A stretch of 64,000 nt of DNA from Woeseiaceae bacterium. Its GTDB lineage: Bacteria; Pseudomonadota; Gammaproteobacteria; Steroidobacterales; Woeseiaceae. Numbering within the stretch: position 1 is the stretch's first letter; every line of letters begins with the position of its first letter. The position numbers were made by a program, and so were the translations under genes. The notes under the pieces were generated by a model. It was given only the letters and a program-made list of their open reading frames with translations, did not search any database and had not been told where the DNA came from. The stretch spans positions 1 through 64,000 of the forward strand of contig JANQPG010000103.1 in the NCBI GenBank assembly GCA_028289545.1, written 5' to 3'. Shown piece by piece: positions 39,653 to 51,185 of the stretch.

Positions 39653-40375
39653 ATGCGCCGAATCGCCTTCTGGACCCTGCTTCCGTTTGTCGTCCCGCAA
39701 GCTCTGTGGGTACGGAGAACCGCGCCCCGGTTTGCCGACGCAGCGGGGCCCGCGAGCGGCGCATACGGCTCGGGTGAGGAGCGCCGCTTGCTGGCGGTCG
39801 GCGACTCGATTATCGCGGGCGTCGGTGCGGCAACGCTCGCCAACGCCCTGGTCGGCCGGACCGCGGCGACTCTCGCCGAACGAACGGCCTGCCGCGTTGG
39901 CTGGGAGGCGCTCGGCCGAACCGGGGCTACCAGCGCGTCGCTACTTCGAAGCTTGCCGGAACAGCTGCCCGAAGGCCCGTTCGACTATTTGATCGTCTCG
40001 GTCGGCGTCAACGATCTGACCCGCATAGAGACGCGGCGCGTCTTCAGGCGCCAGCTCGAGCAGCTGCTCGCATTGCTTCGCGGACGGTATCCGGACGCGC
40101 GGATTGCCTTCGCGGGAGTGCCGCCGCTGGGGCTTTTTCCCTTGCTGCCGCAACCGCTACGCGCGGTCTTTGGGTTGCGCGCGCGTAGCTTCGATCAGGT
40201 CATGCGGGACGTCCTGCAGTCGGCGCCCGCGGCCGTGCACGTGCCGGTCGATTTCGAATTCCGTCCGGGCGCGTTTTCCGAAGACGGTTTTCATCCGTCC
40301 GAGGAAAGCTACGTCGAGTTTGGAGAATCGATGGCGGAAGGGTTGCTTGGCCTGAGCGAGCAGTCGGTCGCCTGA
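39653..40375 (+). CDS. SGNH/GDSL-type hydrolase
   Basis: A 240-residue hydrolase with block I GDSIIAG (catalytic Ser), block III VGVNDLT and block V DGFHPS (Asp and His). The first ~30 residues may form a membrane anchor or signal sequence (FWTLLPFVVPQALW). SGNH enzymes are esterases, lipases or thioesterases; the substrate is unknown. The ATG at 39653 follows 19 bases after the SDR gene. It converges on typA with a 12-bp gap. Confidence 0.87.
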   Translation: MRRIAFWTLLPFVVPQALWVRRTAPRFADAAGPASGAYGSGEERRLLAVGDSIIAGVGAATLANALVGRTAATLAERTACRVGWEALGRTGATSASLLRSLPEQLPEGPFDYLIVSVGVNDLTRIETRRVFRRQLEQLLALLRGRYPDARIAFAGVPPLGLFPLLPQPLRAVFGLRARSFDQVMRDVLQSAPAAVHVPVDFEFRPGAFSEDGFHPSEESYVEFGESMAEGLLGLSEQSVA

Positions 40376-40387
40376 GGGCTGCGGCCG

Positions 40388-42214
40388 TCAGACGGCCTTT
40401 TGTCGCGCGTCGCGGCGGCGATCCGATTCTTTCAGGCGCTTTTTCCGCAGGCGGATGCTCTCGGGCGTGACTTCGACGAGTTCGTCGTCGTCGATGAATT
40501 CGAGTGCCTGCTCCAGCGAAAAGCGAATCGGCGGCGTGAGCACAATGTTGTCGTCGCTGCCGGCGGCGCGAATGTTGGTGAGCTGCTTGGCTTTGGTCGG
40601 ATTGACGACAAGATCGTTCTGCCGGCTGTGGATGCCGACGATGAGCCCTTCGTAGACGGGTTCGCCGTGGCCGAGCATGAGCCGCCCGCGGTCCTGCAGG
40701 TTGTCGAGCGCGTAGCCGAGTGCCTTGCCGTCGACCATCGAAACCAGCACGCCGTTGATCCGCTGCGCCAATGTTTCGGGCACGTAACGGTCATAGCGAT
40801 CGAAGACGTGGTAGATGAGGCCCGTGCCCGAGGTGGCCGTCAGGTATTCGGTGCGAAAACCGATGAGCCCGCGTGTCGGTATGCGGTAGTCGAGGCGCAC
40901 CCGGCCCTTGCCGTCGGGGACAATCGCCTGCAGCTCACCCTTTCGGTCCGCGAGCCGGGTCATGACGGCGCCCTGGTAGTCCTCTTCCATGTCGACGGTC
41001 AGCTGCTCCCAGGGCTCCAAGCGCTGGCCGTTTTCTTCGTGGAAGATCACTTCCGGCCGCGAGACGGCGAGCTCGAAGCCTTCGCGGCGCATGGTCTCGA
41101 TGAGCACCGAAAGATGCAGCTCGCCGCGCCCCGACACCCGGAACTTGTCGGGATCGTCGGTCGCCTCGACGCGCAGCGCCACGTTGTGCTTGAGCTCCTG
41201 CTGCAGGCGATCGCCGATCTGCCGGCTGGTCAGGAACTTGCCTTCCTTGCCCGCAAACGGCGATTTGTTGACCTGGAACGTCATGCTGATCGTCGGTTCA
41301 TCGACCGCCAGCGGCGGCAGGCCTTCCGGCTGCTCGCGCGGGCACAGCGTGTCGGAGATCGCCAGATCGTCGATGCCGCTCCACACCACAATGTCGCCGG
41401 CGCTGGCCGAATCGATCTTGATGCGCTCGAGTCCGTGGAAGCCGTACAGCTCGAGGATGCGGCCGTTGCGCACATCGCCCGCTGCCGATACGACGCTGAC
41501 CGGCGAGTTGGTTTCGACGGTGCCCCGCTGGACGCGGCCAATGCCGAGCACGCCGACGTAGCTGTCGTAGTCGAGACTGGATACCTGCAGCTGCAGCCCG
41601 CCGTCGACGTCCACGTCGGGCGGCGGCACCTGCTCTACGATGGCCTCCAGGAGCGGCGTCATGTCGCCCGCACTGACCGCGGCATCTTCGCTGGCGTAGC
41701 CTTCGAGCGCTGAAGCATAGATCACGCTGAAATCGAGCTGTTCGTCGCTGGCGCCCAGGCGGTCGAAGAGATCGAAAGTCTGGTCCAGCACCCAGTCCGG
41801 CCGAGCGCCGTCGCGGTCGACCTTGTTGATGACCACGAGCGGTTTGAGGCCCTGCGCAAACGCCTTCTGGGTCACAAACCGGGTTTGCGGCATTGGCCCG
41901 TCGACGGCGTCGACGAGCAGCAGCACGCTGTCCACCATCGATAACACGCGCTCGACCTCGCCGCCGAAGTCGGCATGGCCCGGCGTGTCGACAATGTTGA
42001 TGCGGTAGCCGTTCCAGGTAATCGCCGTGTTCTTGGCGAGAATGGTGATACCGCGCTCTCGCTCCAGATCGTTGGAGTCCATGACACGATCGGGTGTGGC
42101 CGCCCGTGGCCCGAGCGTGCCGGACTGCTTTAGCAGCTCGTCGACCAGCGTGGTCTTGCCGTGATCGACATGCGCAATAATCGCAATATTGCGCAGCTTC
42201 GCGAGTTCACTCAT
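40388..42214 (-). CDS. typA: ribosome-associated GTPase TypA/BipA
   Basis: A 608-residue translational GTPase, the normal length. G1 is [10 protein letters not shown], the switch region [13 protein letters not shown]3 [12 protein letters not shown] and G4 [13 protein letters not shown]-like domains III and V follow with a TypA-specific C-terminal domain ending in RLRKKRL. It acts in ribosome assembly and stress adaptation. ATG at 42214 is chosen by homology, although a longer frame exists. It lies 11 bases downstream of yidC. Confidence 0.97.
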   Translation of the reverse strand: MSELAKLRNIAIIAHVDHGKTTLVDELLKQSGTLGPRAATPDRVMDSNDLERERGITILAKNTAITWNGYRINIVDTPGHADFGGEVERVLSMVDSVLLLVDAVDGPMPQTRFVTQKAFAQGLKPLVVINKVDRDGARPDWVLDQTFDLFDRLGASDEQLDFSVIYASALEGYASEDAAVSAGDMTPLLEAIVEQVPPPDVDVDGGLQLQVSSLDYDSYVGVLGIGRVQRGTVETNSPVSVVSAAGDVRNGRILELYGFHGLERIKIDSASAGDIVVWSGIDDLAISDTLCPREQPEGLPPLAVDEPTISMTFQVNKSPFAGKEGKFLTSRQIGDRLQQELKHNVALRVEATDDPDKFRVSGRGELHLSVLIETMRREGFELAVSRPEVIFHEENGQRLEPWEQLTVDMEEDYQGAVMTRLADRKGELQAIVPDGKGRVRLDYRIPTRGLIGFRTEYLTATSGTGLIYHVFDRYDRYVPETLAQRINGVLVSMVDGKALGYALDNLQDRGRLMLGHGEPVYEGLIVGIHSRQNDLVVNPTKAKQLTNIRAAGSDDNIVLTPPIRFSLEQALEFIDDDELVEVTPESIRLRKKRLKESDRRRDARQKAV

Positions 42215-42225
42215 GGCGGGAAGTC

Positions 42226-43926
42226 TCAGGCGTCGTCGGACTTCGACTTCTTGCCGTGTGGTTTGTCTTTCGCCTCTTGCTCGACAACCTTGTTGATCTT
42301 CCACTGCTGAGCAATGGACAACACGGTATTGGTGACCCAGTACAGCACGAGGCCCGCCGGGAAGAACGCGAAGAAGCCCGTGAACATGATCGGCATGATC
42401 TGCATGACGCGGGCCTGCACCGGGTCGGTCGGTGCGGGATTCAGCTTTTGCTGCAGGAACATGGCCGCGCCCATGACGAGCGGCAGGATAAAGTAGGGAT
42501 CACGCGACGACAGGTCGGTAATCCAGAGGGCAAACGGCGCCTGGCGCATTTCGACGCTTTCGACCAGTACCCAGTAGAACGCCAGGAAAAACGGCATCTG
42601 GATCAGGATGGGCAGGCAGCCCGCCGCCGGGTTGACCTTCTCGCGCTTGTAGAGATCCATCATCTGCTGCGAGAGCGCCTGCCGGTCGTCCTTGTAGCGT
42701 TCCTGCAGGGCCTTCATGCGCGGCTGCAGATTTCTGAGTTTGGCCATCGAGCGGCCGGAGGTTTCGGTGAGCTTGTAGAAGGCGAGCTTGATAATCAGGG
42801 TCACGACGATAATCGCCCAGCCCCAGTTGCCGACAAAGCCGTAAATCCACGACAACAGCCAGAACATCGGCTGTGACACCATGCTCAGGAAACCGTAGTC
42901 GACGCTCAGCCTCAGCTTGGGGTGCAGCTCCTTGAGTTCGCTCTGCAGTTTTGGCCCGACGTAAAACAACCGTTCGAACGTCGCCGTTCCGCCCGGCGCC
43001 ACCGTTTGTTTGGCGCCCACAATGCTGGCCGTCATGAGGTTGTTGTTGCGCGCGATCTGGTAGACGTATTGCTGGTCGGGGTTCGGCAGGACCGCAATCA
43101 GGAAGTGCTGCTGGATCGCCGCAAAGTAGGCGTCTTCACCCGTAAACGTAAACGCTTCGTCCGCGAGATCGCCGCGATCGAGTTTTTCAGCTTTCTTGCC
43201 GTCGAAGAACAGCGGGCCGTCGAACGAGTAGGAGCTCACGTCGAACATCGAGCGCTCGGGCTTGTTGAAGCGCCGCAGCACCTGCGAATACTGGTCGGCC
43301 CTCCACGGCTCGCTGCCCCCGTTGGTTACCCGCTGACTGAGCTCGATCGCATAATGATCCCGCGAGAACACGTATTCCTTGACGACGCTGACGCCGTTTT
43401 CGCCCGTCCAGACCAGCGGCACGCGAAGCTCGTCGCGATCACCGAGATCGTAGCTCGCTGCTTCGGCACGAAAGACGGCTTCATGAGTCGGTGAGTCTCC
43501 GTCCGCGCGCAGGCCGGTGCGCAGCACGCCTACGTTTGCCGGATTTGAGCTCAGGAGCTGAACCAGCTCGTCAGGCCGGTCTTTTGCAACAGGGTAGTTG
43601 AGCATGGTCGCCGACACGATCGACCCGCCGCGCGTGCTGATTTCGTAGCGTGCAACGTCGGTCGTGACGACAACGGTTGTTGCACCGGCATCTTCGGTTT
43701 CCTCTGTGCCCGGCAGATCCGGGAGTGCCTGATCCGGCGTTTCAACGGCGGCCGGAGGAGGCGGCGACAGTTCGGGCAGTGCCGTGGTTTCGTCCAGAAG
43801 CGGCGCCGGTTCATCTACGGCGGCGGGCGGCTCGGACCGGGGGCCATAGTCCTGCTGCCAGGCCTGCCAGGTCATCCACAGCATGAGACCAAAAAAAGCC
43901 CAGACTAAAAGTCGCTGGTTATCCAT
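42226..43926 (-). CDS. yidC: membrane protein insertase YidC
   Basis: A 566-residue insertase of the Oxa1 family. An N-terminal span (LLVWAFFGLMLWMTWQAW) is followed by a large periplasmic domain (about residues 65-345) and the conserved core with five spans, including GWAIIVVTLIIKLAFYKLTE, the cytoplasmic loop RMKALQERYKDDRQ and NPAAGCLPILIQMPFFLA. The Gram-negative periplasmic domain is present. rnpA lies 11 bases upstream, so the usual intervening yidD is absent. Confidence 0.97.
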   Translation of the reverse strand: MDNQRLLVWAFFGLMLWMTWQAWQQDYGPRSEPPAAVDEPAPLLDETTALPELSPPPPAAVETPDQALPDLPGTEETEDAGATTVVVTTDVARYEISTRGGSIVSATMLNYPVAKDRPDELVQLLSSNPANVGVLRTGLRADGDSPTHEAVFRAEAASYDLGDRDELRVPLVWTGENGVSVVKEYVFSRDHYAIELSQRVTNGGSEPWRADQYSQVLRRFNKPERSMFDVSSYSFDGPLFFDGKKAEKLDRGDLADEAFTFTGEDAYFAAIQQHFLIAVLPNPDQQYVYQIARNNNLMTASIVGAKQTVAPGGTATFERLFYVGPKLQSELKELHPKLRLSVDYGFLSMVSQPMFWLLSWIYGFVGNWGWAIIVVTLIIKLAFYKLTETSGRSMAKLRNLQPRMKALQERYKDDRQALSQQMMDLYKREKVNPAAGCLPILIQMPFFLAFYWVLVESVEMRQAPFALWITDLSSRDPYFILPLVMGAAMFLQQKLNPAPTDPVQARVMQIMPIMFTGFFAFFPAGLVLYWVTNTVLSIAQQWKINKVVEQEAKDKPHGKKSKSDDA

Positions 43927-43937
43927 CGCTCAAACAC

Positions 43938-44315
43938 TCAAGTCCTTGTCGGCCCGGCTTGTCGGGTTGTGCAGCGTTTCCAGTGTGCTTCCAGGCTTTC
44001 CAGGAGCTGGCGGTTGCTGGCCAATCCTGCAGCTGGCTGGTTCAGAACCACAATATCGAGCCCCTGAAGCAGCGCCTGGTGCAGCCGGAACGACTCCCGC
44101 ACCATTCTTTTAATTCGATTGCGCGCGCTCGCCTTCCGGCAGTGTTTTTTGGAGATGGCGAGCCCCAGCCGGGCATCGGCGTCCCCGTTCGGGCGCGCGA
44201 GTACGGTAAAACATTTATCGCGGCTGCGCCGGGCTTTTTTGAAAACGCGGCTATATGCTGCCTGATCGAGAAGCCGCTGCCGTTTCCTGAACGAATATTC
44301 GGTGGCCGACGACAA
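43938..44315 (-). CDS. rnpA: ribonuclease P protein component RnpA
   Basis: A 125-residue protein with the conserved basic RNP motif RNRIKRMVRESFR and FRKRQRLL near the N-terminus. It aids the RNase P RNA in removing tRNA 5' leaders. The only plausible start in this frame is TTG at 44315, with no clear ribosome site; rnpA often has a weak start. It lies 45 bases after rpmH. yidD, which usually overlaps the 3' end of rnpA, is missing. Confidence 0.92.
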   Translation of the reverse strand: MSSATEYSFRKRQRLLDQAAYSRVFKKARRSRDKCFTVLARPNGDADARLGLAISKKHCRKASARNRIKRMVRESFRLHQALLQGLDIVVLNQPAAGLASNRQLLESLEAHWKRCTTRQAGPTRT

Positions 44316-44360
44316 CGGAGACCACGCGACGGTTACGGCCGTTTGGAGAGGTTGGGCTCG

Positions 44361-44498
44361 TTACTGCGGCGTCAGACGGGCGCGGCCTTTCGCGCGGCGA
44401 CGCTTGAGCACGAGACGGCCCGCTTTGGTTGCCATACGGGCGCGAAAACCGTGAGTCCGGGCACGCTTGATTTTGCTGGGCTGATAGGTGCGTTTCAT
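44361..44498 (-). CDS. rpmH: 50S ribosomal protein L34
   Basis: A 45-residue, strongly basic protein starting [14 protein letters not shown] and containing [14 protein letters not shown], an exact fit to L34. It is too short for ordinary ORF thresholds but the family match is clear. It is followed by rnpA, the standard arrangement next to oriC, and preceded by a promoter with a perfect -35. Confidence 0.97.
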   Translation of the reverse strand: MKRTYQPSKIKRARTHGFRARMATKAGRLVLKRRRAKGRARLTPQ

Positions 44499-44560
44499 CG
44501 GTCGAAACCTGTCTGTCCGGAGGCAGGCCAACAGGCGCTGCGATCAAAAAGGCCGGCAAG

Positions 44561-44587
44561 CGTATAGAGGTCGGCTTTGGGTGTCAA
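44561..44587 (-). promoter_or_regulatory. probable rpmH-rnpA promoter
   Basis: On the minus strand TTGACA (-35, 44587-44582), a perfect consensus, is followed after 15 bases by TATACG (-10, 44566-44561). It lies about 63 bases before the rpmH ATG. The 15-base spacer is shorter than the ideal 17, a moderate weakness. Confidence 0.5.
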
Positions 44588-44648
44588 TAGACAGCCGCAA
44601 AGGCTCGTAAAACGTGTCAAACCAAGGGTTTCCACCGCCAATTTTGCC

Positions 44649-44657
44649 TGTGGATAA
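44649..44657. promoter_or_regulatory. DnaA box upstream of dnaA
   Basis: TGTGGATAA, the exact reverse complement of TTATCCACA, lies about 100 bases upstream of dnaA. A DnaA box here would allow DnaA to regulate its own gene. Confidence 0.6.
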
Positions 44658-44760
44658 GTCTTCTGGCAGGCGCTCCGGATTGCGGTTAGACTGCGGCGTC
44701 TTGACCGTTACGTAAAGGGCGCTTACCGCGCTCTGAAACCATTTCCAGGTGGGGACCCCG

Positions 44761-46107
44761 TTGGTAGCCGAGAGCAATCTGTGGAATCGCTGTGTGCGCG
44801 ATCTTGAGGCGGAGCTGCCGGAAAACCAGTTCAACACCTGGATACGACCCCTGCAGGCCGTCGAGGACGCCGGTCGAATCAAGCTGCTCGCGCCGAATCG
44901 GTTTGTGGTCGATTGGCTACGCCAGCACTATGTCGAGCGCATCGAGGAAATCCTCTCGAGCACCGACGCGGACGTATCGCTGATTCTCGAGGTGGGTTCC
45001 CGTGTTGCAGAGCCCACACCGGCCGTCGCGTCGCCGAAACCGCCACCCGCCGGCAGCACGGACCGACAGGCAGCGGCTGAGCCTGTAACGTCCCGGCTGA
45101 ACCCCGGCTTCACGTTCAAGAGTTTTGTCGAAGGCAAAAGCAACCAGCTGGCTCGCGCCGCAGCCAGCCAGGTTGGTGAAAATCCTGGCAAATCTTACAA
45201 CCCGCTGTTCATCTACGGCGGGGTGGGCCTTGGCAAAACGCACCTGATGCACGCGGTCGGCAACGCCATACTCGAGCAGAAGCCGGACGCCAGGGTGGCC
45301 TACGTTCACTCCGAGCGTTTTGTCGGCGATATGGTCAAGGGCCTGCAGCACAACCGTATCTCCGAATTCAAGCGGGCGTACCGTTCGCTCGACGCGCTGT
45401 TAATCGACGACATACAGTTTTTTGCCGGTAAGGACCGGTCCCAGGAGGAGTTCTTTCACACGTTCAACGCGTTACTCGAAGGGCAGCGGCAAATAGTCCT
45501 GACCTGTGATCGCTATCCGAAGGAGGTCAGCGGCCTCGAGGAGCGGCTCAAGTCGCGCTTCGGCTGGGGCCTGACGGTCGCGATCGAACCGCCGGAACTC
45601 GAAACGTCCGTCGCAATCCTGATGAGCAAGGCGTCTGCTGAAGGTGTCGAACTTCCGGAAGAGGTGGCCTTTTTTGTCGCCAAGAGGATTCGATCCAACG
45701 TTCGCGAACTCGAAGGTGCGCTGCGGCGAGTCATCGCCAATTCCCGATTCACGGGCAGACCGATCAACCTCGAGTTTGCCAAGGAGGCCCTCCGCGATTT
45801 ACTGGCGCTGCAGGATCGGCTCGTGTCGATCGAGAACATCCAGAAAACCGTTGCCGATTACTACAAAATCCGTGTTGCCGACCTGCTGTCGAAAAAACGC
45901 AGCCGGTCGATAGCCAGGCCACGCCAGGTCGCGATGGCGCTGGCGAAAGAGCTTACGAATCACAGTTTGCCGGAGATTGGTGATGCGTTTGGCGGCCGTG
46001 ATCACACGACCGTATTGCATGGCTGCCGGCGTATCGAAAGTCTCAGAGAAACCGAAAAACGTGTCGATGACGACTATTTGAACTTGTTGAGAACTCTGAC
46101 AGGATAG
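44761..46107 (+). CDS. dnaA: chromosomal replication initiator protein DnaA
   Basis: A 448-residue AAA+ initiator that opens oriC. Domain I begins [13 protein letters not shown] with the Trp seen in other DnaA proteins; the Walker A is [10 protein letters not shown], Walker B LLIDDIQF, and the C-terminal DNA-binding signature is [15 protein letters not shown]. The TTG at 44761 is chosen because AGGTGGG lies about 8 bases upstream and alignment with DnaA N-termini is good; GTG at 44749 is the alternative and adds 4 residues. The stop at 46105-46107 is directly followed by a DnaA box. Confidence 0.97.
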   Translation: MVAESNLWNRCVRDLEAELPENQFNTWIRPLQAVEDAGRIKLLAPNRFVVDWLRQHYVERIEEILSSTDADVSLILEVGSRVAEPTPAVASPKPPPAGSTDRQAAAEPVTSRLNPGFTFKSFVEGKSNQLARAAASQVGENPGKSYNPLFIYGGVGLGKTHLMHAVGNAILEQKPDARVAYVHSERFVGDMVKGLQHNRISEFKRAYRSLDALLIDDIQFFAGKDRSQEEFFHTFNALLEGQRQIVLTCDRYPKEVSGLEERLKSRFGWGLTVAIEPPELETSVAILMSKASAEGVELPEEVAFFVAKRIRSNVRELEGALRRVIANSRFTGRPINLEFAKEALRDLLALQDRLVSIENIQKTVADYYKIRVADLLSKKRSRSIARPRQVAMALAKELTNHSLPEIGDAFGGRDHTTVLHGCRRIESLRETEKRVDDDYLNLLRTLTG

Positions 46108-46116
46108 TGTGGATAA
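46108..46116 (-). promoter_or_regulatory. DnaA box 1 in oriC (reverse)
   Basis: TGTGGATAA is a perfect reverse-orientation box and begins at the first base after the dnaA stop codon. Confidence 0.75.
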
Positions 46117-46142
46117 GCCGTGGACAATTCAGGACCGCGCTT

Positions 46143-46151
46143 TTATCCACA
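46143..46151 (+). promoter_or_regulatory. DnaA box 2 in oriC
   Basis: TTATCCACA is a perfect consensus box, in forward orientation, in the oriC intergenic region. Confidence 0.75.
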
Positions 46152-46240
46152 GGGTGTGCACAGCACAACAGGAATTCATACAGACCATGTTACCCATGGT
46201 TTTCTAGTGTAACTTACTGATAAATAATACTAAATTTATT

Positions 46241-46249
46241 TTATCCACA
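46241..46249 (+). promoter_or_regulatory. DnaA box 3 in oriC
   Basis: TTATCCACA is a perfect box, in forward orientation, sitting between the two AT-rich tracts and thus next to the probable unwinding site. Confidence 0.75.
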
Positions 46250-46315
46250 GGCTCGTAGTAGCCTAATAACTACAACAATATAAGTATTTCCAATATTTAT
46301 TAACAGGTGGAACCT

Positions 46316-47413
46316 ATGAAACTGAGCGCTACGCGTGAAGTGCTTTTGAAACCTTTGCAGGCGGTGATTGGGGTTGTCGAACGTCGTCAGACCATGCCGA
46401 TTCTGTCGAACGTGCTTCTTGTAGCCCGGTCGGGAACGCTGTCGATTACGGCGACCGACCTCGAAGTCGAGCTGGTAGCTTCAGCGGAATTGGACGTCGA
46501 TGTAGACGGCGAGATCACCGTGGCTGGCCGGAAGCTTCTCGATATCGTCAAAGCGCTGCCGGATGAAGCGAAAGTCAGCTTTACCGTGAGCGGAGACAAA
46601 GCAACGGTTCGTTCGGGACGCAGTAAGTTTAGCCTCGCCACGTTGCCGGCGGCGGAATTTCCGAGCGTCGAGGACATCAAGGCGACACAAACCGTTCAGG
46701 TGACCCAGGCGATACTGGGACAGCTCATCGAGAAGACGCACTTCTCAATGGCACAGCAGGACGTTCGTTATTATCTGAACGGCATGCTCCTCGAAACGGG
46801 CGGCAGCCAGCTCCGAGCCGTTGCTACGGATGGTCATCGCCTTGCCTTGTGTCAGGCGGACATCGACGGCAAAGGCCTGGACGAACAGCAGGTGATCATA
46901 CCGCGCAAGGGTGTACTGGAACTGCAGCGGCTGATGAGCGGCGAAGGGCCGCTGAACATCGAGCTGGGCGCCAATCACGTGAGAATCGAGCTCGACGGCA
47001 TCCGGTTTACGTCGAAGCTGATCGATGGGCGTTTCCCCGAGTACGAGCGTGTGATACCGAAGGCGTCGAGTAACGTGCTCAGCGCAGACAAGTCTGTGCT
47101 GCGAAGCGCTTTGCAGCGCACCGCTATTCTGTCGAACGAGAAGTATCGCGGTATTCGGCTTGTGATCCGCGATAGCGGCGTGACCTTGCAAGCCCATAAC
47201 CCCGAACAGGAAGAGGCTGAGGAAGATGTCGTCGTGGAGTACAGCGGCGACGATATCGAGATCGGCTTCAACGTCAACTATCTGCTGGATGCCATCTCGG
47301 CCGTTGACGGCGACGACGTAACGTTGTCGGTAGTCGACAGCAATTCGAGCTGCCTCGTGCGAGAGCCGGGGAACGATGACGCCAAGTTCGTGGTTATGCC
47401 GATGCGGTTGTAA
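46316..47413 (+). CDS. dnaN: DNA polymerase III beta subunit (sliding clamp)
   Basis: A 365-residue clamp of three similar domains, normal in length. It begins MKLSATREVLLKPLQ and contains RRQTMPILSNVL and ALPDEAKVSF in domain 1, and ends VVMPMRL, with the conserved P-M-R/L tail. It tethers the polymerase and binds many replication and repair partners. AGGTGG lies 5 bases before the ATG at 46316; an upstream GTG at 46307 overlaps that ribosome site and is rejected. Confidence 0.97.
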   Translation: MKLSATREVLLKPLQAVIGVVERRQTMPILSNVLLVARSGTLSITATDLEVELVASAELDVDVDGEITVAGRKLLDIVKALPDEAKVSFTVSGDKATVRSGRSKFSLATLPAAEFPSVEDIKATQTVQVTQAILGQLIEKTHFSMAQQDVRYYLNGMLLETGGSQLRAVATDGHRLALCQADIDGKGLDEQQVIIPRKGVLELQRLMSGEGPLNIELGANHVRIELDGIRFTSKLIDGRFPEYERVIPKASSNVLSADKSVLRSALQRTAILSNEKYRGIRLVIRDSGVTLQAHNPEQEEAEEDVVVEYSGDDIEIGFNVNYLLDAISAVDGDDVTLSVVDSNSSCLVREPGNDDAKFVVMPMRL

Positions 47414-47429
47414 TCCTGGCGGATAAGGT

Positions 47430-48500
47430 TTGAGCATCCGTTTATTCACAGCGTCAGAGTTTCGCTGCCTTAAGGACGCTCGGCTCGAATTCGATCCGCG
47501 CTACAACTTGATACACGGGGCCAATGCCTCCGGCAAAACGAGTTTGCTGGAGGCATTGGTGTATCTGGGGCGTGGAAAATCGTTCAGGGGGGCCCCCACG
47601 ACCAGCATTGTCAGGCATGGCGCAAAAGAATTTGTGCTTTTCGGGAACGTCGCCCAAAACGGTCGAAATGTCAGCATTGGGGTGCGAAATGGCCGGAACG
47701 GCCTCGAAACGCGCGTAGACGGTGAGGACAAGGGAGGCACTGCAGCGCTCGCCGCGGCTTTTCCCGTCCAGGTTATCGATCCCGAGGTGCACCGCCTGAT
47801 CGCGGGCGGACCGGAGGAGCGTCGGCGGTTTCTGGACTGGATAGTGTTTCACGTGGAACACGACTTTCTAGACGTGTGGCGGCGATTCCGGCGGGTACTC
47901 AAACAGCGAAATGTGCTGCTGAAAGGGCGGGTCGGGGCGCGCGAGCTCTCGAGTTGGGATGAAGAATTTATCGCGGCGGCCGAAGGCGTGGATGGGCTGC
48001 GGGCACAGGTGTTCGAACGCGCGTTGCCGGCAATACAAAAAGCGGGCGAGTCGATGTTGGGGGGGGCTGTGGATGTGCTCTACCGGCGCGGCTGGGCCGC
48101 CGATATGGCGCTGGGTGACGTGCTGCAAGAGCAGCGAGAGCGCGAATTGCAGCTGGGCGGTTCCCAGGTGGGGCCACACCGCGCGGACTTGTCAATCCGT
48201 ACGGATGAACGGCAGGCGAAGCGCCTTGTTTCGCGTGGGCAGCAGAAGCTGTTGGCAAGCGCCCTGATTATCGGCGGGATGGCCTTTGCAAAAGGAGAGA
48301 CCGGCGTACATTCCACGCTGCTGCTCGACGACCCGGCGGCGGAACTCGACAACGCCTCGTTGAGCCGGATCATGAGCGCGGCGGTTGAGTTGGGGTCGCA
48401 GCTGATCGTGACCAGCCTGAATCCCGGGCTGATCGAGTTTCCGGAACCGCCGCGAGTGTTTCACGTGGAACATGGCGAAATTACGCCGGAACAAGCCTAA
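47430..48500 (+). CDS. recF: DNA replication and repair protein RecF
   Basis: A 356-residue SMC-like ATPase that helps RecOR load RecA at gaps. Walker A is GANASGKTSL (about residues 29-38), the signature is LVSRGQQKLLA and Walker B LLLDDPAAELD. The TTG start at 47430 follows GGATAAGG. Two parS-like palindromes are embedded in the coding sequence, each encoding FHVEH, at 47845-47860 and 48457-48472. Confidence 0.95.
   Translation: MSIRLFTASEFRCLKDARLEFDPRYNLIHGANASGKTSLLEALVYLGRGKSFRGAPTTSIVRHGAKEFVLFGNVAQNGRNVSIGVRNGRNGLETRVDGEDKGGTAALAAAFPVQVIDPEVHRLIAGGPEERRRFLDWIVFHVEHDFLDVWRRFRRVLKQRNVLLKGRVGARELSSWDEEFIAAAEGVDGLRAQVFERALPAIQKAGESMLGGAVDVLYRRGWAADMALGDVLQEQRERELQLGGSQVGPHRADLSIRTDERQAKRLVSRGQQKLLASALIIGGMAFAKGETGVHSTLLLDDPAAELDNASLSRIMSAAVELGSQLIVTSLNPGLIEFPEPPRVFHVEHGEITPEQA
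47845..47860. promoter_or_regulatory. parS-like ParB-binding site 1 inside recF
   Basis: TGTTTCACGTGGAACA is a 16-bp near-palindrome that fits the bacterial parS consensus TGTTNCACGTGAAACA when read on the opposite strand. It encodes part of FHVEH in RecF. It lies 1.6 kb from oriC and is probably bound by the ParB encoded at 2785-3684. Confidence 0.8.
48457..48472. promoter_or_regulatory. parS-like ParB-binding site 2 inside recF
   Basis: TGTTTCACGTGGAACA is identical in all 16 bases to site 1 and lies 612 bp further on, near the recF stop, again encoding FHVEH. Two identical sites at this location argue for selection on the DNA and not just on the protein. Confidence 0.8.
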
Positions 48501-48584
48501 GGCTCGCGGCAGTTTTTGGCCGCCGTGAACGGCCGGCAGACAGGGATTCAACGCTCATTTCCAGGCACTTCCGGCGCGCGATTT

Positions 48585-48593
48585 TGATACAAT
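48585..48593 (+). promoter_or_regulatory. extended -10 promoter of gyrB
   Basis: TGATACAAT (48585-48593) has the TGn element and a TACAAT -10, 27 bases before the gyrB ATG. The -35 position is poor, as is usual for an extended -10 promoter. The hexamer is followed by GCG, as for the atp and mnmG -10 boxes. Confidence 0.45.
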
Positions 48594-48620
48594 GCGTCGG
48601 TTGTGTTTAGAGCCACCTGA

Positions 48621-51062
<2,442 letters not shown>

Positions 51063-51185
51063 CTGCGAAGAGCCGAAGTACGACAGCCGACGGTTCGTTT
51101 TTGCACCGGTTGTGCGCGCGCGCCGGGCGCGCCACAATCCGTGCATTGCAACCCGGCCCGGTCGAGCGATTCCGCGCTCTCATCT

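Larger units (their letters stand above)
46108..46315. other. chromosomal replication origin oriC
   Basis: The dnaA-dnaN gap has three perfect 9-base DnaA boxes (one reversed) and two AT-rich tracts, about 46190-46240 and 46255-46305, that could form the unwinding element. It lies exactly at the strand-bias switch and between dnaA and dnaN, the classic oriC position in many bacteria. It is unusually AT-rich for this high-GC sequence. TAGTAG and AATAA triplets follow the third box and may function as DnaA-trio-like elements, but this part is speculative. Confidence 0.8.

Noticed and set aside
40400-41713. 437-codon open frame antisense to typA
   Set aside because: typA has all GTPase motifs and the antisense frame does not.
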